Positions 8,766-19,813 of a stretch of 64,000 nt of DNA are shown here, one piece after another. A model generated the notes under the pieces. That model was not told the DNA's origin. It ran no database searches and saw nothing but the letters and a program-made list of their open reading frames with translations. How positions within the stretch are numbered: the stretch's first letter is position 1; every line of letters starts with the position of its first letter. The translations under genes were made by a program, and so were the position numbers. This DNA comes from Mycobacterium lacus. GTDB taxonomy: Bacteria; Actinomycetota; Actinomycetes; Mycobacteriales; Mycobacteriaceae. The stretch covers positions 2,923,952 through 2,987,951 of the forward strand of contig NZ_AP022581.1 of assembly GCF_010731535.1 (NCBI RefSeq), read 5' to 3'.

Positions 8766-10135
8766 CCGCCAAGCTTAGTGGCGGCGGCGTGTGCGACGAA
8801 GCGGGCGAGCGCATCGGGCTTGGCAGCCGGATGGGTATGCAGGTATGACGCGTGCACCCCGGTATGCACCACGCCGTCATGTGCGGCTTCGTCCTGGCCG
8901 CGATATATCCACGCCGGCTGATAGTTATCGGTGAAAGTGATTGCGGTGCGGTGGAATTCATGCCCAACCACCCGCTGGCCGGCCGAATACAGCGCCGAAT
9001 CGGCGACCGCGACGGCGTCGCGATATCCCAACGTGAGGTGTTGGGTGAACCGCGCCGATCCGGCCAGCACGCCGCACATCGGGTATCCGTCGAGTTCGGA
9101 CACCAGATAGGTGAGCCCCCCGCATTCGGCATGTACCGGCGCGCCGGCGGCGGCCAACTCGGCGATCTGTCGACGAACGACATCGTTGCCCGACAGCTCC
9201 GCGGCGAACTGCTCGGGGAAACCCCCGGGCAGCAGCACCGCGCCGGTCCCGTCGGGCAGCGGGTCGACGAGCGGGTCGAACTCGACCACTTCGGCCCCGG
9301 CGGCCCGCAAGAGCTCGGCGTGTTCGGCATAGCCGAAACTGAATGCCTTGCCAGCCGCCATCGCGACCGTGGGTCGCGGGCCCGCTGCCTCGCCCACCGC
9401 CGTTTCGGGGTCCCACGGCGGAGCGGCGGCCGTGCTTCCCGCGGCGCCGATCACCGCGGCGAGGTCGACGTGGCGAGCGACCAGGGCGGTCATCGCGTTC
9501 ACCGCCGACAGTGCACGACCGCCGTACTCCACGGCGGTGACAAGTCCCAGATACCTGGTCGGCAGCTCCAATTCAGCGGTGCGCGGGATGGCGCCCAGCA
9601 CCGCGACACCGACCCGCTCGCACGCCTGCCGCAGCACCTGCTCATGTCTGGCCGTTCCGACCCGGTTGAGGATCGCGCCCGCAATCCGGGTCGTCGTGTC
9701 GAACGTGGAAAACCCGTGCAGCAGCGCCGCAATGCTATGGCTCTGGCCACGCGCGTCGACCACCAGGACCACCGGGGCGCCGAGCAGACCGGCCACGTGC
9801 GCGGTGGAGCCTGCCGCCGCAGCGGTCGCGGCTTCGCTGATTCGACCGTCGAATAGGCCCATCACGCCCTCGATGACGGCGATGTCGGCGCCGGCAGCAC
9901 CGTGGGCGTACAGCGGGCCAATAAGCGTTTCCCCCACCAAAACCGGATCCAGGTTGCGGCCGGGCCGTCCCGCGGCCAGCGTGTGGTAGCCGGGGTCGAT
10001 GAAGTCCGGGCCCACCTTGAAAGGTGCCACAGTGTGGCCCACCTGCCGCAGGGCTCCGATCAAACCGGTTGCGACGGTGGTCTTTCCGCTACCGGACGCG
10101 GGAGCCGATACGACCACCGCGGGTACGCGGGTCAC
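8762..10135 (-). CDS. cobB: Cobyrinic acid a,c-diamide synthase
   Basis: Amidates the a and c side chains of (hydrogeno)cobyrinic acid using glutamine and ATP. The N-terminal P-loop is ASGSGKTT, followed by the DTB-synthetase-like core (KVGPDFIDPGYH, VIEGVMGLFDG). The C-terminal class I-like glutamine amidotransferase domain shows HAECGGLTYL with the nucleophile cysteine and a late HEFH histidine motif. The GTG at 10135 gives 457 residues, the length I recall for M. tuberculosis CobB (Rv2848c). A GTG at 10201 would add 22 poorly family-like residues. It lies between cysG and cobO in a minus-strand corrinoid operon. Confidence 0.9.
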   Translation of the reverse strand: MTRVPAVVVSAPASGSGKTTVATGLIGALRQVGHTVAPFKVGPDFIDPGYHTLAAGRPGRNLDPVLVGETLIGPLYAHGAAGADIAVIEGVMGLFDGRISEAATAAAAGSTAHVAGLLGAPVVLVVDARGQSHSIAALLHGFSTFDTTTRIAGAILNRVGTARHEQVLRQACERVGVAVLGAIPRTAELELPTRYLGLVTAVEYGGRALSAVNAMTALVARHVDLAAVIGAAGSTAAAPPWDPETAVGEAAGPRPTVAMAAGKAFSFGYAEHAELLRAAGAEVVEFDPLVDPLPDGTGAVLLPGGFPEQFAAELSGNDVVRRQIAELAAAGAPVHAECGGLTYLVSELDGYPMCGVLAGSARFTQHLTLGYRDAVAVADSALYSAGQRVVGHEFHRTAITFTDNYQPAWIYRGQDEAAHDGVVHTGVHASYLHTHPAAKPDALARFVAHAAATKLGG

Positions 10136-10226
10136 GTCGTGACCCGGCGCCGCGAGCGTGCGCAATATGCCGCCCGATACGGCGTGTCGTGGCGCAGACA
10201 CGCGCGCTCGCCGCGCACATCAACGC

Positions 10227-10850
10227 TCACCACTCGATGCCCTTCTGCCCCTTGCGCCCCGCATCCATCGGGTGCTTGACCTTGGTCATCTCGGTGACCA
10301 GGTCGGCGGCCTCGACCAACCGCGCCGGGGCGTCGCGCCCGGTGATCACGACGTGCTGAAAGCCGGGCCGGGCCAGCAAGGCGTCCACCACCTCGTCGAC
10401 GTCGAGCCAGCCCCACTGCAGCGGGTAGGTGAATTCGTCCAGCACATAGAAGTCGTGGCGTTGCGCGGCCAGCCGGCGCGCGATCTCGGCCCAGCCGTCC
10501 GCAGCTGCCGCCGCGTGCTCGGCGTCGCTGCCGGCCTTGCGCGACGTACGCGTCCAGGACCAGCCGCTGCCCATCTTGTGCCACTCCACCGATCCGCCCA
10601 CTCCGTGCTGGTCGTGCAACCGGCCGAGTTGACGAAACGCCGCCTCCTCGCCCACCTTCCACTTGGCACTCTTGACGAACTGGAAGACGGCAACGTCCAG
10701 CCCGGCATCCCAAGCCCGCAACGCCATCCCGAACGCCGCCGTCGACTTCCCCTTGCCGGCACCGGTATGCACGGCCAGCACTGGTGTGTGGCGCCGGGCC
10801 CGGGTGGTCAGGCCATCATCGGGCACCTGGAGCGGATTACCTTGTGGCAT
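10227..10850 (-). CDS. cobO: Cob(I)yrinic acid a,c-diamide adenosyltransferase
   Basis: Transfers the 5'-deoxyadenosyl group from ATP to cob(I)yrinic acid diamide and other corrinoids. The 207 residues carry the CobA/BtuR P-loop variant GAGKGKSTAA (about residues 31-40), FVKSAKWKVGEE, and the acidic YVLDEFTYPLQWGW segment. The C-terminus TKVKHPMDAGRKGQKGIEW is typical of the family. Length equals M. tuberculosis CobO (Rv2849c). It begins 20 bp after the chelatase stop codon, consistent with one operon. Confidence 0.95.
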   Translation of the reverse strand: MPQGNPLQVPDDGLTTRARRHTPVLAVHTGAGKGKSTAAFGMALRAWDAGLDVAVFQFVKSAKWKVGEEAAFRQLGRLHDQHGVGGSVEWHKMGSGWSWTRTSRKAGSDAEHAAAAADGWAEIARRLAAQRHDFYVLDEFTYPLQWGWLDVDEVVDALLARPGFQHVVITGRDAPARLVEAADLVTEMTKVKHPMDAGRKGQKGIEW

Positions 10851-10870
10851 AAACGGTTACCTGTACCCAC

Positions 10871-12694
10871 TCATGCCACGCAACGCACGGCCCGCGTCAG
10901 GTGATCGGCGTGCAACTGCTCCAGCCGCACCGCTTGCGCCCCCAGCTGGCGGGCCAATTGCCCGGCCAACCCCAGCCTCACATACGAAGTTTCGCAATCC
11001 ACGACCACGGCGGCCGCGCCCTCGGCGACCAGCCGGGCCGCCGCGGTTCGACTGCGGCCCAACGGGTCCGGCCCGGCGGTGGCCCGGCCATCGGTGAGCA
11101 CCACCACCAACGGCCGTCGAGCCTTGTCGCGCACCCTCTCCCGGAGGATCAGCTCACGCGCGGCCAGCAGGCCCTCGGCGAGCGGCGTCTTGCCCCCGGT
11201 GTCGAACCGGGCCAGTCGGCGGCCGGCGATGTGCGCCGACGAGGTCGGCGGGAGCAACAACCGCGCCTCGTGCTGGCGGAAGGTGATCACCGCGACCTTG
11301 TCCCGCCGTTGGTAGGCGTCGCGCAGCAGCGACAGGGTGGCGCCGCTGACCGCGGCCATGCGATCCCGGGCGGCCATCGAGCCGGAGGCGTCGACGACAA
11401 AGATCACCAAATTGCCTTCTCGTCCCTCGCGGACGGCCCGGCGGACATCATCGGGCCGCGGGCGCAACGGCCCGGCGCCCGTGGTGCGCTCGGCGGCGGA
11501 CAGCAGGGTGGCGAACAGGTGCAGTCCGTGGGCGTCGTTGCCGTCGGCGGCGGCCACGACCCTGCCGGAGGCGTTGCGGGCCCGTGATCGTCGTCCCGGC
11601 GCCCCTTGACCGACCCCGGGCACGGTGAGCGCGCGGGTACGGAAGGTCTGCGAAGGCGGCGCACTGGGCCGCGGCGGTTGCGGCTTCGAACCAGATTGCG
11701 AGTTCGGTTGCGGCGCAAACTTATCGGTGAACCCGCCGCCGCCGGGCGGGTCGGGATCAGGCTCCGGGTCAGCACCGGCCCGCGCCAGCGCATCGTCCAG
11801 CTGGTCGCGGTCGATGCCGTGATCGTCGAACGGGTCCCGACGGCGCCGATGCGGCAGCGCCAATTCGGCCGCCACCCGGATGTCCTGCTCCTCGACGGCC
11901 TTGACGCCGCGCCAGGCGGCGTGGGCGACGGCGGTTCGGGCGACCACCAGATCGGCCCGCATGCCGTCGACGTCAAACGCGGCGCACAGCTTCGCAATGC
12001 GTCGTAACTCGTTGTCCGGCAACACCACATCGTCGACGATCGCGCGCGCGGCGGCGATCCGGCGCGCGAGTTCGGCGTCGGCGTCGGCGTGGCGCTCGGC
12101 GAACGCATCGGGATCGGCCTCGTAGGCCATCCGCTGGCGGATGACCTGCACCCGCACGTCAACATCACGTGACGCGTGCACGTCGACGGTGAGACCGAAC
12201 CTGTCCAGCAGTTGGGGACGCAGCTCGCCCTCTTCCGGGTTCATCGTGCCGATCAGCACGAACCGGGCCTCGTGTGAATGGGAGATGCCGTCGCGTTCGA
12301 CGTGTACCCGTCCCATCGCGGCGGCGTCGAGCAGCACGTCGACCAGGTGATCGTGCAGCAGGTTGACCTCGTCGACGTAGAGCACGCCGCCGTGCGCACG
12401 CGCCAGCAACCCGGGTGAGAACGCGTGCTCGCCGTCGCGCAGCACCCGCTGCAGATCCAGTGAGCCGACCACCCGGTCTTCGGTTGCGCCCAGCGGCATC
12501 TCGACCAGGCCGGCCCCGCTACTCCCGGTGGCCGCGGACAGCAGCGCGGCCAGCCCGCGCACGGCCGTCGACTTGGCGGTGCCCTTCTCGCCGCGGATGA
12601 GCGCGCCGCCGATCTCCGGGCGGACCGCACACAGCAGCAGCGCGAGGCGCAGCTGGTCGTGCCCGACGATCGCGCTGAATGGGTACGGCTTCAC
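10871..12694 (-). CDS. Magnesium-chelatase-like fused AAA/von Willebrand protein (ChlI-ChlD type)
   Basis: A 607-residue fusion of a ChlI-like AAA+ ATPase and a ChlD-like VWA domain. Walker A is GEKGTAKST; the sensor region includes [22 protein letters not shown] proline/glycine-rich linker follows, then a MIDAS motif DASGSMA with later TDGRATAG. Its place in the cob cluster suggests cobalt insertion or chaperone use in corrinoid assembly, since mycobacteria make no chlorophyll; this is inference. The GTG at 12694 overlaps the stop codon of the upstream GNAT gene (GTGA). Corresponds to Rv2850c. Confidence 0.9.
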   Translation of the reverse strand: MKPYPFSAIVGHDQLRLALLLCAVRPEIGGALIRGEKGTAKSTAVRGLAALLSAATGSSGAGLVEMPLGATEDRVVGSLDLQRVLRDGEHAFSPGLLARAHGGVLYVDEVNLLHDHLVDVLLDAAAMGRVHVERDGISHSHEARFVLIGTMNPEEGELRPQLLDRFGLTVDVHASRDVDVRVQVIRQRMAYEADPDAFAERHADADAELARRIAAARAIVDDVVLPDNELRRIAKLCAAFDVDGMRADLVVARTAVAHAAWRGVKAVEEQDIRVAAELALPHRRRRDPFDDHGIDRDQLDDALARAGADPEPDPDPPGGGGFTDKFAPQPNSQSGSKPQPPRPSAPPSQTFRTRALTVPGVGQGAPGRRSRARNASGRVVAAADGNDAHGLHLFATLLSAAERTTGAGPLRPRPDDVRRAVREGREGNLVIFVVDASGSMAARDRMAAVSGATLSLLRDAYQRRDKVAVITFRQHEARLLLPPTSSAHIAGRRLARFDTGGKTPLAEGLLAARELILRERVRDKARRPLVVVLTDGRATAGPDPLGRSRTAAARLVAEGAAAVVVDCETSYVRLGLAGQLARQLGAQAVRLEQLHADHLTRAVRCVA

Positions 12695-13218
12695 GGCTGC
12701 GCCGCCAGACCGGAGCCGGGCCCGCCCGCCGACGATGCAGGCGGGGTATCGGCCTGCGCAGGAGGCGGGCGTGAGGGCTTGAGCATGGGCACATGCGGTA
12801 TGCCGTCGTCGATGAAATCGTCGCCGTCGCGGACGAATCCGTGCTGGGCGTACATGTCCGCCAGATAGGTCTGCGCGTCGATCCGGCACGGATAGTTCCC
12901 CACTTCGGCCAGCGCGGCGCGCAGCAGCCGGGTGGTGTGGCCCTGTCCACGCGCATCGCGTTTGGTGCACAGCCGGCCGATCCGGAACGCCTTCTCGCCT
13001 CCGGCGTGCTCTTCCATCAGCCGCAGCGTGCAGATCACCTCGCCCTCCGGCGTTTGGAGCCAGAAGTGCCGGGTCTCGGCGAGCAGGTCACGTCCGTCCA
13101 GCTCCGGATACGGGCACGCCTGTTCGACGACGAAAACCTCCACCCTTAGCTTGAGCAATTCGTAAAGGGTCGGGGCGTCAAGGTCTTTGGCCCACATGCG
13201 GCGCAGCGTTTCGGTCAT
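12691..13218 (-). CDS. GNAT-family N-acetyltransferase, ElaA-like
   Basis: A 175-residue acetyltransferase with the acetyl-CoA pyrophosphate loop in [18 protein letters not shown] and the ElaA-like N-terminal [19 protein letters not shown]. The substrate is unknown. The ATG at 13218 overlaps the mqo stop codon (ATGA), and the gene's own stop overlaps the chelatase GTG, so three genes are coupled. The start gives [14 protein letters not shown], as in Rv2851c. Its C-terminal 25 residues are proline/alanine-rich and longer than the M. tuberculosis version that I recall. Confidence 0.88.
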   Translation of the reverse strand: MTETLRRMWAKDLDAPTLYELLKLRVEVFVVEQACPYPELDGRDLLAETRHFWLQTPEGEVICTLRLMEEHAGGEKAFRIGRLCTKRDARGQGHTTRLLRAALAEVGNYPCRIDAQTYLADMYAQHGFVRDGDDFIDDGIPHVPMLKPSRPPPAQADTPPASSAGGPGSGLAAQP

Positions 13219-14696
13219 GCGACGTCCAGCTGCAGTGCCTTGGTGCCCCATGACCACACCTCGTCGTACAGCGCGGGTTCGCGGGACAGCTCGGCCCCCA
13301 GCGACGGCACCATCTCCTTGAGCGCGGGCAGCCAGGACTGATACCGGTTGGCGAAACAGCGCTCCAACACCTCCAGCATGATCGGCACGGCGGTCGACGC
13401 CCCCGGGGAACCGCCGAGCACCCCGGCGATGCTGCCGTCCGCTGAACACAGCACGGTGGTGCCGAACTCGAGCACCCCGCCCTTGCGCTTGTCTCGCCGG
13501 ATCACCTGCACTCGTTGACCGGCTATCGTCGGCTCCCAATCGGAATCGGATGCGCTGGGTGCAAATTCGCGCAACGCACGGACACGGTCGGGCTCGGAGA
13601 GCCGCAGCTGGCCGACCAGATAGTTGAGCAGCTTGACCTGGGTGACGCCCACACCAAGCATGGACAGCAGGTTATCCGACTTGACCGACCGGGGCAGATC
13701 GCTGAAGCGGCCGTATTTCAAGAACTTTGGCGACCACCCGGCATACGGCCCAAATACCAGCCAGGACTTGCCGTTGACAAACCGCAAGTCCAAGTGCAGC
13801 GCGCCGAGCGGTGGCGCGCCCGGCGACGGAGAGCCGTACACCTTGGCCCGGTGCGCCGCGGTGAGCGCCGGGTTGTCGGTGCGCAGGAACCGGCCGCCAA
13901 TCGGAAAGCCGGCGAAGCCCTTCACCTCGGCGATGCCGGACCTTTGCAACAACCGCAACGCGCCACCTCCAGCGCCGACAAAAACGAATTTGGCGGTCAG
14001 CTTGCGCTTTTCGCCGCTACGGCGGTTCCTGACGCTCAGCGTCCAGCCGCCGTCGGACCGTCGCGACAGGTTGCCGACCTCGTGACCGAACAGCGCGGTT
14101 GTGCCGTTGCGCACGCAAAAGCCGATGAGCTGTCGGGACAGCGCTCCGAAGTCGACGTCGGTGCCGTCTTGGGCCCAGTTGAGCGCAAACGGCTCGGAGA
14201 AACCACGTTTGGCGGCCATGAACGGCAGCCGGCGGGCGAATTCGTCCGGGTCGTCGATCAATTCGGTGCGGCCGAACAACGGGTTGGCGGCCAGCGCCAG
14301 CCATCGCCGCCGTAGGTAGTCGACGCGCTGCGCCCCGTGCACGAAACTCACGTGCGGGACGGGGTTAAGGAAGCCGCGCACGTCGGTCAGGATCCCATTC
14401 TGGGCGGCATACGCCCAGAACTGGCGGGTGACCTGGAATTGCTCGTTGACGAGTACGGCCTTGGCGATATCGATCGAACCGTCGGGTCGCTGGGGGGTGT
14501 AGTTCATCTCGCACAGCGCGGAGTGCCCGGTGCCGGCATTGTTCCAGGGACCGCTGCTTTCGGCGGCGACGGCGTCCAGCCGCTCGATCAGGGTGATCGA
14601 CCAGTCCGGCTCCAGCCGTCGCAGCAACGCACCCAGGGTGGCGCTCATGATGCCCGCGCCCACCAGCACGACGTCGGTTCTGGCCAGTTCTGACAC
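13215..14696 (-). CDS. mqo: Malate:quinone oxidoreductase
   Basis: A membrane-associated FAD enzyme that oxidises L-malate to oxaloacetate and passes electrons to menaquinone. The 493-residue protein starts with the Rossmann FAD motif [20 protein letters not shown], followed by [20 protein letters not shown], characteristic of Mqo. The C-terminal FAD contact region reads [19 protein letters not shown]. Length matches M. tuberculosis Mqo (Rv2852c). It is the first gene of the minus-strand run that continues into the GNAT and chelatase genes. The 176 bp to the divergent PE_PGRS gene hold both promoters. Confidence 0.95.
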   Translation of the reverse strand: MSELARTDVVLVGAGIMSATLGALLRRLEPDWSITLIERLDAVAAESSGPWNNAGTGHSALCEMNYTPQRPDGSIDIAKAVLVNEQFQVTRQFWAYAAQNGILTDVRGFLNPVPHVSFVHGAQRVDYLRRRWLALAANPLFGRTELIDDPDEFARRLPFMAAKRGFSEPFALNWAQDGTDVDFGALSRQLIGFCVRNGTTALFGHEVGNLSRRSDGGWTLSVRNRRSGEKRKLTAKFVFVGAGGGALRLLQRSGIAEVKGFAGFPIGGRFLRTDNPALTAAHRAKVYGSPSPGAPPLGALHLDLRFVNGKSWLVFGPYAGWSPKFLKYGRFSDLPRSVKSDNLLSMLGVGVTQVKLLNYLVGQLRLSEPDRVRALREFAPSASDSDWEPTIAGQRVQVIRRDKRKGGVLEFGTTVLCSADGSIAGVLGGSPGASTAVPIMLEVLERCFANRYQSWLPALKEMVPSLGAELSREPALYDEVWSWGTKALQLDVA

Positions 14697-14872
14697 CGGG
14701 TTCCTTTCCTGGGCTGTGCCGGTCCCAGGTTATCCCGACGCGCATAGCTACCCGGACCGATGCCTCCCGGGCGCAGCCAGCCCAAGACGTTTGCCCCGAA
14801 GCGCACACTGCGCGGCCCCGGCCGCCATACAATCCGCACAATCCGAGTCCGGTTCTCCCTGGGAGGTAACCG

Positions 14873-16702
14873 ATGTCGTACGTGGTCGCTTCACCGGAAT
14901 TGGTTGCGGCGGCGGCCACGGATTTGGCGGAGATTGGTTCGGCGATCGAGGCGGCAAACGGCGCGGCGGCACTGACGACGGTCGGGGTTGTGGCCGCGGC
15001 CGCCGACGAGGTGTCGACGCAGATCGCGGCGCTGTTTGGGGCGCATGCCCGCAGCTATCAGACCCTCAGCGCCCAAGCGGCGGCGTTCCATACCCAGTTC
15101 GTGCAGGCCTTGACCACGTCCGGGGGCGCCTATGCCAGCGTCGAGGCCGCCAACGCGTCACCTTTGGACGCGCTGCTGGACCTGGTCAACGCGCCCACCC
15201 AGGCCCTGCTGGGACGCCCGCTGATCGGCAACGGCGCCGACGGGTCGGCACCGGGTCAGGCCGGCGGGCCGGGCGGGTTGCTGTACGGCAACGGCGGTAA
15301 CGGCGCCGCCGGTGGACCCACCCAAGCTGGCGGTGCCGGCGGGGACGCGGGGTTGATCGGCAACGGCGGGGCCGGCGGCGCCGGGGGGACGAGCGCGGCG
15401 GGTGGCAACGGCGGAATGGGGGGCCTGCTGTTCGGCAATGGTGGGGCCGGCGGCCAAGGCGGGCTCGGCGTCGCGGGTGTCAACGGCGGCGTTGGCGGGC
15501 ACGGCGGTCACGGTGGCAGCGCCGTCCTGCTCGGAAACGGCGGAATCGGCGGGCGGGGCGGCACCGGGGCCACGGGCGTCGCCGGCAGCAACCCCATCCC
15601 CGTTGGCACGGCCGCGCCCGGCAGCGACGGCGCAAATTCAACCGCGGCCAATGGGGTCGGCGGCCCCGGCGGGGCCGGAGCTGACGGCGGGGTGGCCATG
15701 ACCGGCGGGACCGGCGGGGCAGGCGGCAGCGTGAGCACCTCAGTTGGCACCGCCACCGGCGGCCACGGCGGCGACGGCGGGAACGGCGGCAACGGCGGCA
15801 ATGGCGGTGCCGGCGGGACCGCCACCACGTCCGGGGGCGCGACCGCCGTCGGCGGTGCCGGCGGTGACGGAGGCAACGGGCAGGCTCTCGGCGGTGCCGG
15901 CGGAAACGGTGGCAAAGGCGGGAACGCCAGTGCGGTCAGCAACTCCACCGGGGGTAATGGCGGCAGCGGCGGTAACGGCCACGACACCGACGTGTCCGGC
16001 GGCGCGGGCGGTGCCGGCGGCACCGGTGGCAACGGCGGTCGCGGCGGTCTGCTGGCGGGCAGCGGCGGCATCGGAGGCAGCGGCGGCACCGGCGGCGACG
16101 GTGGTGCCGGCGCCCCCGGCGGTGCCGGCGGCAGCGGTAGCGGCGGCGGCGATGCCGGCAACATCGCCGGCGCAGGCAACTCGGCCATCGGCGGCGACGG
16201 CGGTACGGGAGGTAACGGCGGCAGCGCCCTCGGCACGGGCGGCACGGGTGGCGCCGGGGGTCTGGGCGGTCACGGGGGCGCGGGCGGGCTGCTGATTGGG
16301 GACGGCGGCGCCGGCGGCGCCGGCGGCAACGCCGGTGCCGGTGGCGCGGGCGGCGACGGCGGCGCCGGCGGGGCTGGTGGCGCCGGCGGAGCCGGTACAG
16401 GTGGCGGCGCGTCTCTCCAGTTCATAGGCGGCGACGGTGGCGACGGCGGTTACGGCGGCAACGGCGGCAACGGCGGTGCCGGCGGTGCCCCGGGCTTCGG
16501 TGGCACGGGTGGGTCTGGGGGGTGGCTGATCGGACGCACCGGCGGCACCGGTGCCGGCGGCGCGGGTGGTGCGGGCGGTGCCGGCGGCGCGGGCGGCGCT
16601 GCCGGCGGCGGCGGCGCGGGGGGCTTCGGGTCAATCACGTCCGGCAGCGACGGCGTCGGCGGTGTTGCGGGCGCGAATGGCGCGACTGGCGCACACGGTT
16701 GA
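14873..16702 (+). CDS. PE_PGRS family protein (first of a tandem pair)
   Basis: Surface-associated glycine-rich protein of 609 residues. Residues 1-95 form a PE domain ([19 protein letters not shown], with [12 protein letters not shown] at its end) that directs secretion by a type VII system. A linker with [18 protein letters not shown] leads into several hundred residues of GGA/GGN/GGX repeats. An upstream CTGGGAGG at about 8 bp serves as ribosome site. It sits where M. tuberculosis has PE_PGRS48 (Rv2853) and is closely similar to the next gene. The repeats make alignment and assembly of this gene error-prone. Confidence 0.92.
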   Translation: MSYVVASPELVAAAATDLAEIGSAIEAANGAAALTTVGVVAAAADEVSTQIAALFGAHARSYQTLSAQAAAFHTQFVQALTTSGGAYASVEAANASPLDALLDLVNAPTQALLGRPLIGNGADGSAPGQAGGPGGLLYGNGGNGAAGGPTQAGGAGGDAGLIGNGGAGGAGGTSAAGGNGGMGGLLFGNGGAGGQGGLGVAGVNGGVGGHGGHGGSAVLLGNGGIGGRGGTGATGVAGSNPIPVGTAAPGSDGANSTAANGVGGPGGAGADGGVAMTGGTGGAGGSVSTSVGTATGGHGGDGGNGGNGGNGGAGGTATTSGGATAVGGAGGDGGNGQALGGAGGNGGKGGNASAVSNSTGGNGGSGGNGHDTDVSGGAGGAGGTGGNGGRGGLLAGSGGIGGSGGTGGDGGAGAPGGAGGSGSGGGDAGNIAGAGNSAIGGDGGTGGNGGSALGTGGTGGAGGLGGHGGAGGLLIGDGGAGGAGGNAGAGGAGGDGGAGGAGGAGGAGTGGGASLQFIGGDGGDGGYGGNGGNGGAGGAPGFGGTGGSGGWLIGRTGGTGAGGAGGAGGAGGAGGAAGGGGAGGFGSITSGSDGVGGVAGANGATGAHG

Positions 16703-16882
16703 TCGAGCCGACCGGACAGGGGGCAATGGCCCGACCGCGCTCTCAGCCGACCGCACGACGCGCCCGCGCCTCTTACTCCAATCCGCGAGACGCCACCTGC
16801 GTGTTAGCTATACGATCTGATTTGCCGATCGTGCTCTGACGGAGGGCCGGATGGCCGGCCTCTTGAGTGGAAGGTCGCCCCC

Positions 16883-18748
16883 ATGTCGTTCGTCATCGCA
16901 ACACCGGACATGCTCGCGGCCGCCTCGTCAGATCTGGCGGCCATTGGGTCGGCGATCGGTGCGGCTAATACGGCCGCGGCGGTTCCGACGACACGGTTGC
17001 TGGCCGCGGCCGCCGACGAGGTGTCGGCGGCCGTGGCGGCGCTGTTCGGCACGCACGCCCAGGAATACCAGGCCGTTAGCGCCCAAGCGGCGGCGTTCCA
17101 TGACCAGTTCGCCCGGGGGGTGACCACGGCCGGGGTCTGGTATGCCAGCGCCGAGGCCGCCAACGCGTCGCCGCTGCAGACCGTGCTGGACGCGGTCAAT
17201 GCGCCCACCCAGACACTGCTGGGACGCCCGCTGATCGGTAACGGCGCCGACGGGTCGGCCCCGGGCCAGGCCGGCGGGGCCGGCGGGTTGTTGTACGGCA
17301 ACGGCGGCAACGGCGCCGCGGGCGGACCCAACCAGGCGGGCGGCCCCGGCGGCAACGCCGGGCTGATCGGCCACGGCGGGGCCGGCGGCGCCGGGGGGAC
17401 GAGCGCGGCCGGCGGTAACGGCGGCACCGGGGGGCTGCTGTTCGGGAACGGCGGGGCGGGCGGCCACGGCGGGATCGGCGTAGCCGGTGTCAACGGCGGC
17501 GTCGGCGGGCTGGGAGGCCACGGCGGCAACGCCGTCCTGTTCGGCGACGGTGGCGCCGGCGGGCAGGGCGGCACCGGCGCCACCGGCATCGCGGGCAGCA
17601 ATCCCACCCCCCTCGGCACCGCCGCTGCCGGCGGCGACGGAGCGAGTCACGACGTGAATGGTAGTAATACCGACCTCACCGGCGGCCCCGGGGATCCCGG
17701 CGATGCTGGCGGCGTCACCGTGAACGGCGGCAACGGGGGCCACGGCGGCGAAGTAAGGAACCTATTTGGTGGTACCGGTAACGCCTTTGGAGGCGCGGGC
17801 GGCCACGGCGGAGACGGCGCCAACGGCGGCAGCGGTGGCGCCGGTGGGGAAGCCGTCACTGACGGCGGTGCTACTGCGATCAGTGGTGCCGGGGGCAACG
17901 GGGGCAACGCCCTGGCTTCCGGCGGGAACGGTGGAAACGGCGGCAACGGCGGGTTTGCTCAGGCCAACACCAGCGTGACCGGGGGTAACGGCGGTAACGG
18001 CGGCAACGGCCACGACAGCGACGTGTCGGGCGGCGCCGGCGGCAGGGGCGGCGCCGGCGGTGACGGCGGCCGCGGCGGTCTGCTGGCCGGCAACGGCGGC
18101 ATCGGAGGCAGCGGTGGTGCCGGCGGCATGGGCGGCGCCGGTGCCGCCGGTGGTGCCGGTGGCAGCGGCGGCAAGGCCGACGTTGCTAACAGCCTCAGCA
18201 GCGGTGCCACCATCACCGGTGGCGACGGCGGAGACGGCGGTGACGGCGGCAGCGCCCTCGGCACCGGGGGCGCCGGGGGCGCCGGGGGTCTGGGCGGTCA
18301 CGGGGGTGCGGGCGGGCTGCTGATCGGTAACGGCGGCGACGGCGGCGACGGCGGCAGCGGCGGTGCGGGCGGTGTGGGCGGCACCGGCGGCGGCGGCGGC
18401 ACCGGTGGTGCCGGGGGCGAAGCCCTTGCCGGCGCCGGTTCTACCACCTCCAATGGCGGTGACGGCGGCGCGGGCGGTGACGGCGGCGCGGGCGGCGACG
18501 GCGGTAACGGCGGCGACGGCGGGCCCGGCGGGGCCGCCGGCCTCGGTGGTGACGGCGGGGCCGGGGGCTGGCTGATCGGACAGGCGGGCAGCACCGGCGC
18601 CGGTGGCGCCGGCGGCTTGGGTGGTGCCGGGGGTGCCGGCGGCGCGGCCGGCGGCGGCGGCGCGGGCGGCCATGGGGACACCACCTCCGGTGCCACCGGC
18701 GTGTCCGGCAAAGCGGGCTTCCACGGCAACCCCGGCCAGGACGGCTGA
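16883..18748 (+). CDS. PE_PGRS family protein (second of a tandem pair)
   Basis: A 621-residue PE_PGRS protein starting [19 protein letters not shown]. The PE domain, the [18 protein letters not shown] linker and the blocks [27 protein letters not shown] and [20 protein letters not shown] line up with the first copy, so the two arose by duplication. The end (QDG) and some inner segments, such as the threonine/aspartate patch after residue 260, have diverged. The 180 bp between the copies have no other gene and could hold a separate promoter. Confidence 0.92.
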   Translation: MSFVIATPDMLAAASSDLAAIGSAIGAANTAAAVPTTRLLAAAADEVSAAVAALFGTHAQEYQAVSAQAAAFHDQFARGVTTAGVWYASAEAANASPLQTVLDAVNAPTQTLLGRPLIGNGADGSAPGQAGGAGGLLYGNGGNGAAGGPNQAGGPGGNAGLIGHGGAGGAGGTSAAGGNGGTGGLLFGNGGAGGHGGIGVAGVNGGVGGLGGHGGNAVLFGDGGAGGQGGTGATGIAGSNPTPLGTAAAGGDGASHDVNGSNTDLTGGPGDPGDAGGVTVNGGNGGHGGEVRNLFGGTGNAFGGAGGHGGDGANGGSGGAGGEAVTDGGATAISGAGGNGGNALASGGNGGNGGNGGFAQANTSVTGGNGGNGGNGHDSDVSGGAGGRGGAGGDGGRGGLLAGNGGIGGSGGAGGMGGAGAAGGAGGSGGKADVANSLSSGATITGGDGGDGGDGGSALGTGGAGGAGGLGGHGGAGGLLIGNGGDGGDGGSGGAGGVGGTGGGGGTGGAGGEALAGAGSTTSNGGDGGAGGDGGAGGDGGNGGDGGPGGAAGLGGDGGAGGWLIGQAGSTGAGGAGGLGGAGGAGGAAGGGGAGGHGDTTSGATGVSGKAGFHGNPGQDG

Positions 18749-18783
18749 CCGCACGAGCGCTGACCACGCTCTAAGCTGACCCC

Positions 18784-19812
18784 GTGACTGGCTGGGTACC
18801 CGACGTCCTGCCCGGCTATTGGCAGCACACGATCCCGCTCGGGCCCGACCCCGACGGTGAGGGCGAGATCGTCGCGACCCTGATCCGCCGCGGAGACACC
18901 GACGCCGCCGAGCGGGCGGTGCTGGCGGTGCACGGGTACACCGACTACTTCTTCCACACCGAGTTGGCCGATCACTTCGCCAGCCGTGGCTTCGCCTTCT
19001 ATGCGCTGGACCTGCGCAAGTGCGGCCGGTCTCGGCGGGACGGCCAGACGCCGCACTTCACCACGGATCTGGCCCACTACGACGCCGAACTCGAACACGC
19101 CCTCGCGGTCATCGGCGAGCAGAACCGCTCCCCCAGGGTCTTGATCTACGGCCATTCGGCGGGTGGGCTCATCGTGTCGCTGTGGCTGGACCGGTTACGT
19201 CAGCGCGCCGCCACCACCCGCTCGGGCATCGCCGGCCTGGTGCTCAACAGCCCGTTTCTGGATCTGCGGGGGCCGGCGATTGTGCGACTGAGCGTGACCG
19301 CGGCAACGATCGCGGCGGTGTCGCGAGTGCGCTCCAAGGCAGTGGCCCGCGGGCCGGTTGAGGGCGGTTACGGCACCAGCCTGCACCGGGATTACGACGG
19401 GGAGTTCGACTACAACCTTCAGTGGAAACCGGTGGGCGGATTTCCGGTCACCTTCGGCTGGCTGCACGCCGTGCGCCGCGGCCAGGTCCGGCTGCATCGC
19501 GGTCTCGACGTTGGCGTGCCCAACCTGATCCTGCGTTCGGATCACACGGTGCGCGAGAGTGCCGGCCCGACGGCGCTGCACCGCGGCGACGCGGTTCTCG
19601 ACGTCCGCCAGATCGCCCGGTGGGCCGGCTGCATCGGCAACCGCACCACCGTCGTTCCGGTGGCGGACGCCAAACACGACGTGTTTTTGTCGCTACCTCA
19701 GCCACGCCAGGTGGCATACCAGCAATTGGATCTCTGGCTGGACCACTACCTCAACACACGCAACGACACCCACGCCTCGTCCTCGTCAACGAAAGGCCAA
19801 CGGCCCCAATAA
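18784..19812 (+). CDS. Alpha/beta hydrolase (monoacylglycerol-lipase-like)
   Basis: A 342-residue serine hydrolase with [11 protein letters not shown] near residue 45, the nucleophile elbow GHSAGG (about 125-130), and the catalytic histidine in [10 protein letters not shown] near the end. The family resembles lysophospholipases and monoacylglycerol lipases; the substrate is unknown. The GTG start 35 bp after the PE_PGRS stop agrees with Rv2854. The stop is one base before the mtr ATG, so the two genes are probably co-transcribed. Confidence 0.9.
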   Translation: MTGWVPDVLPGYWQHTIPLGPDPDGEGEIVATLIRRGDTDAAERAVLAVHGYTDYFFHTELADHFASRGFAFYALDLRKCGRSRRDGQTPHFTTDLAHYDAELEHALAVIGEQNRSPRVLIYGHSAGGLIVSLWLDRLRQRAATTRSGIAGLVLNSPFLDLRGPAIVRLSVTAATIAAVSRVRSKAVARGPVEGGYGTSLHRDYDGEFDYNLQWKPVGGFPVTFGWLHAVRRGQVRLHRGLDVGVPNLILRSDHTVRESAGPTALHRGDAVLDVRQIARWAGCIGNRTTVVPVADAKHDVFLSLPQPRQVAYQQLDLWLDHYLNTRNDTHASSSSTKGQRPQ

Positions 19813-19813
19813 A

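Noticed and set aside
8852..9856. Plus-strand frame of 334 codons opposite cobB
   Set aside because: Antisense shadow of cobB; arginine- and glycine-rich without motifs.
10851..10870. Cobalamin riboswitch before the cob genes
   Set aside because: The gaps before cobO, cobB and cobQ are 20-92 bp and show no B12-box-like sequence.
15256..18264. Proline- or alanine-rich minus-strand frames and CRISPR-like short repeats in the PE_PGRS genes
   Set aside because: The repeats are GGA/GGN codons of PGRS regions with irregular spacing and no unique spacers; the minus frames are shadows.
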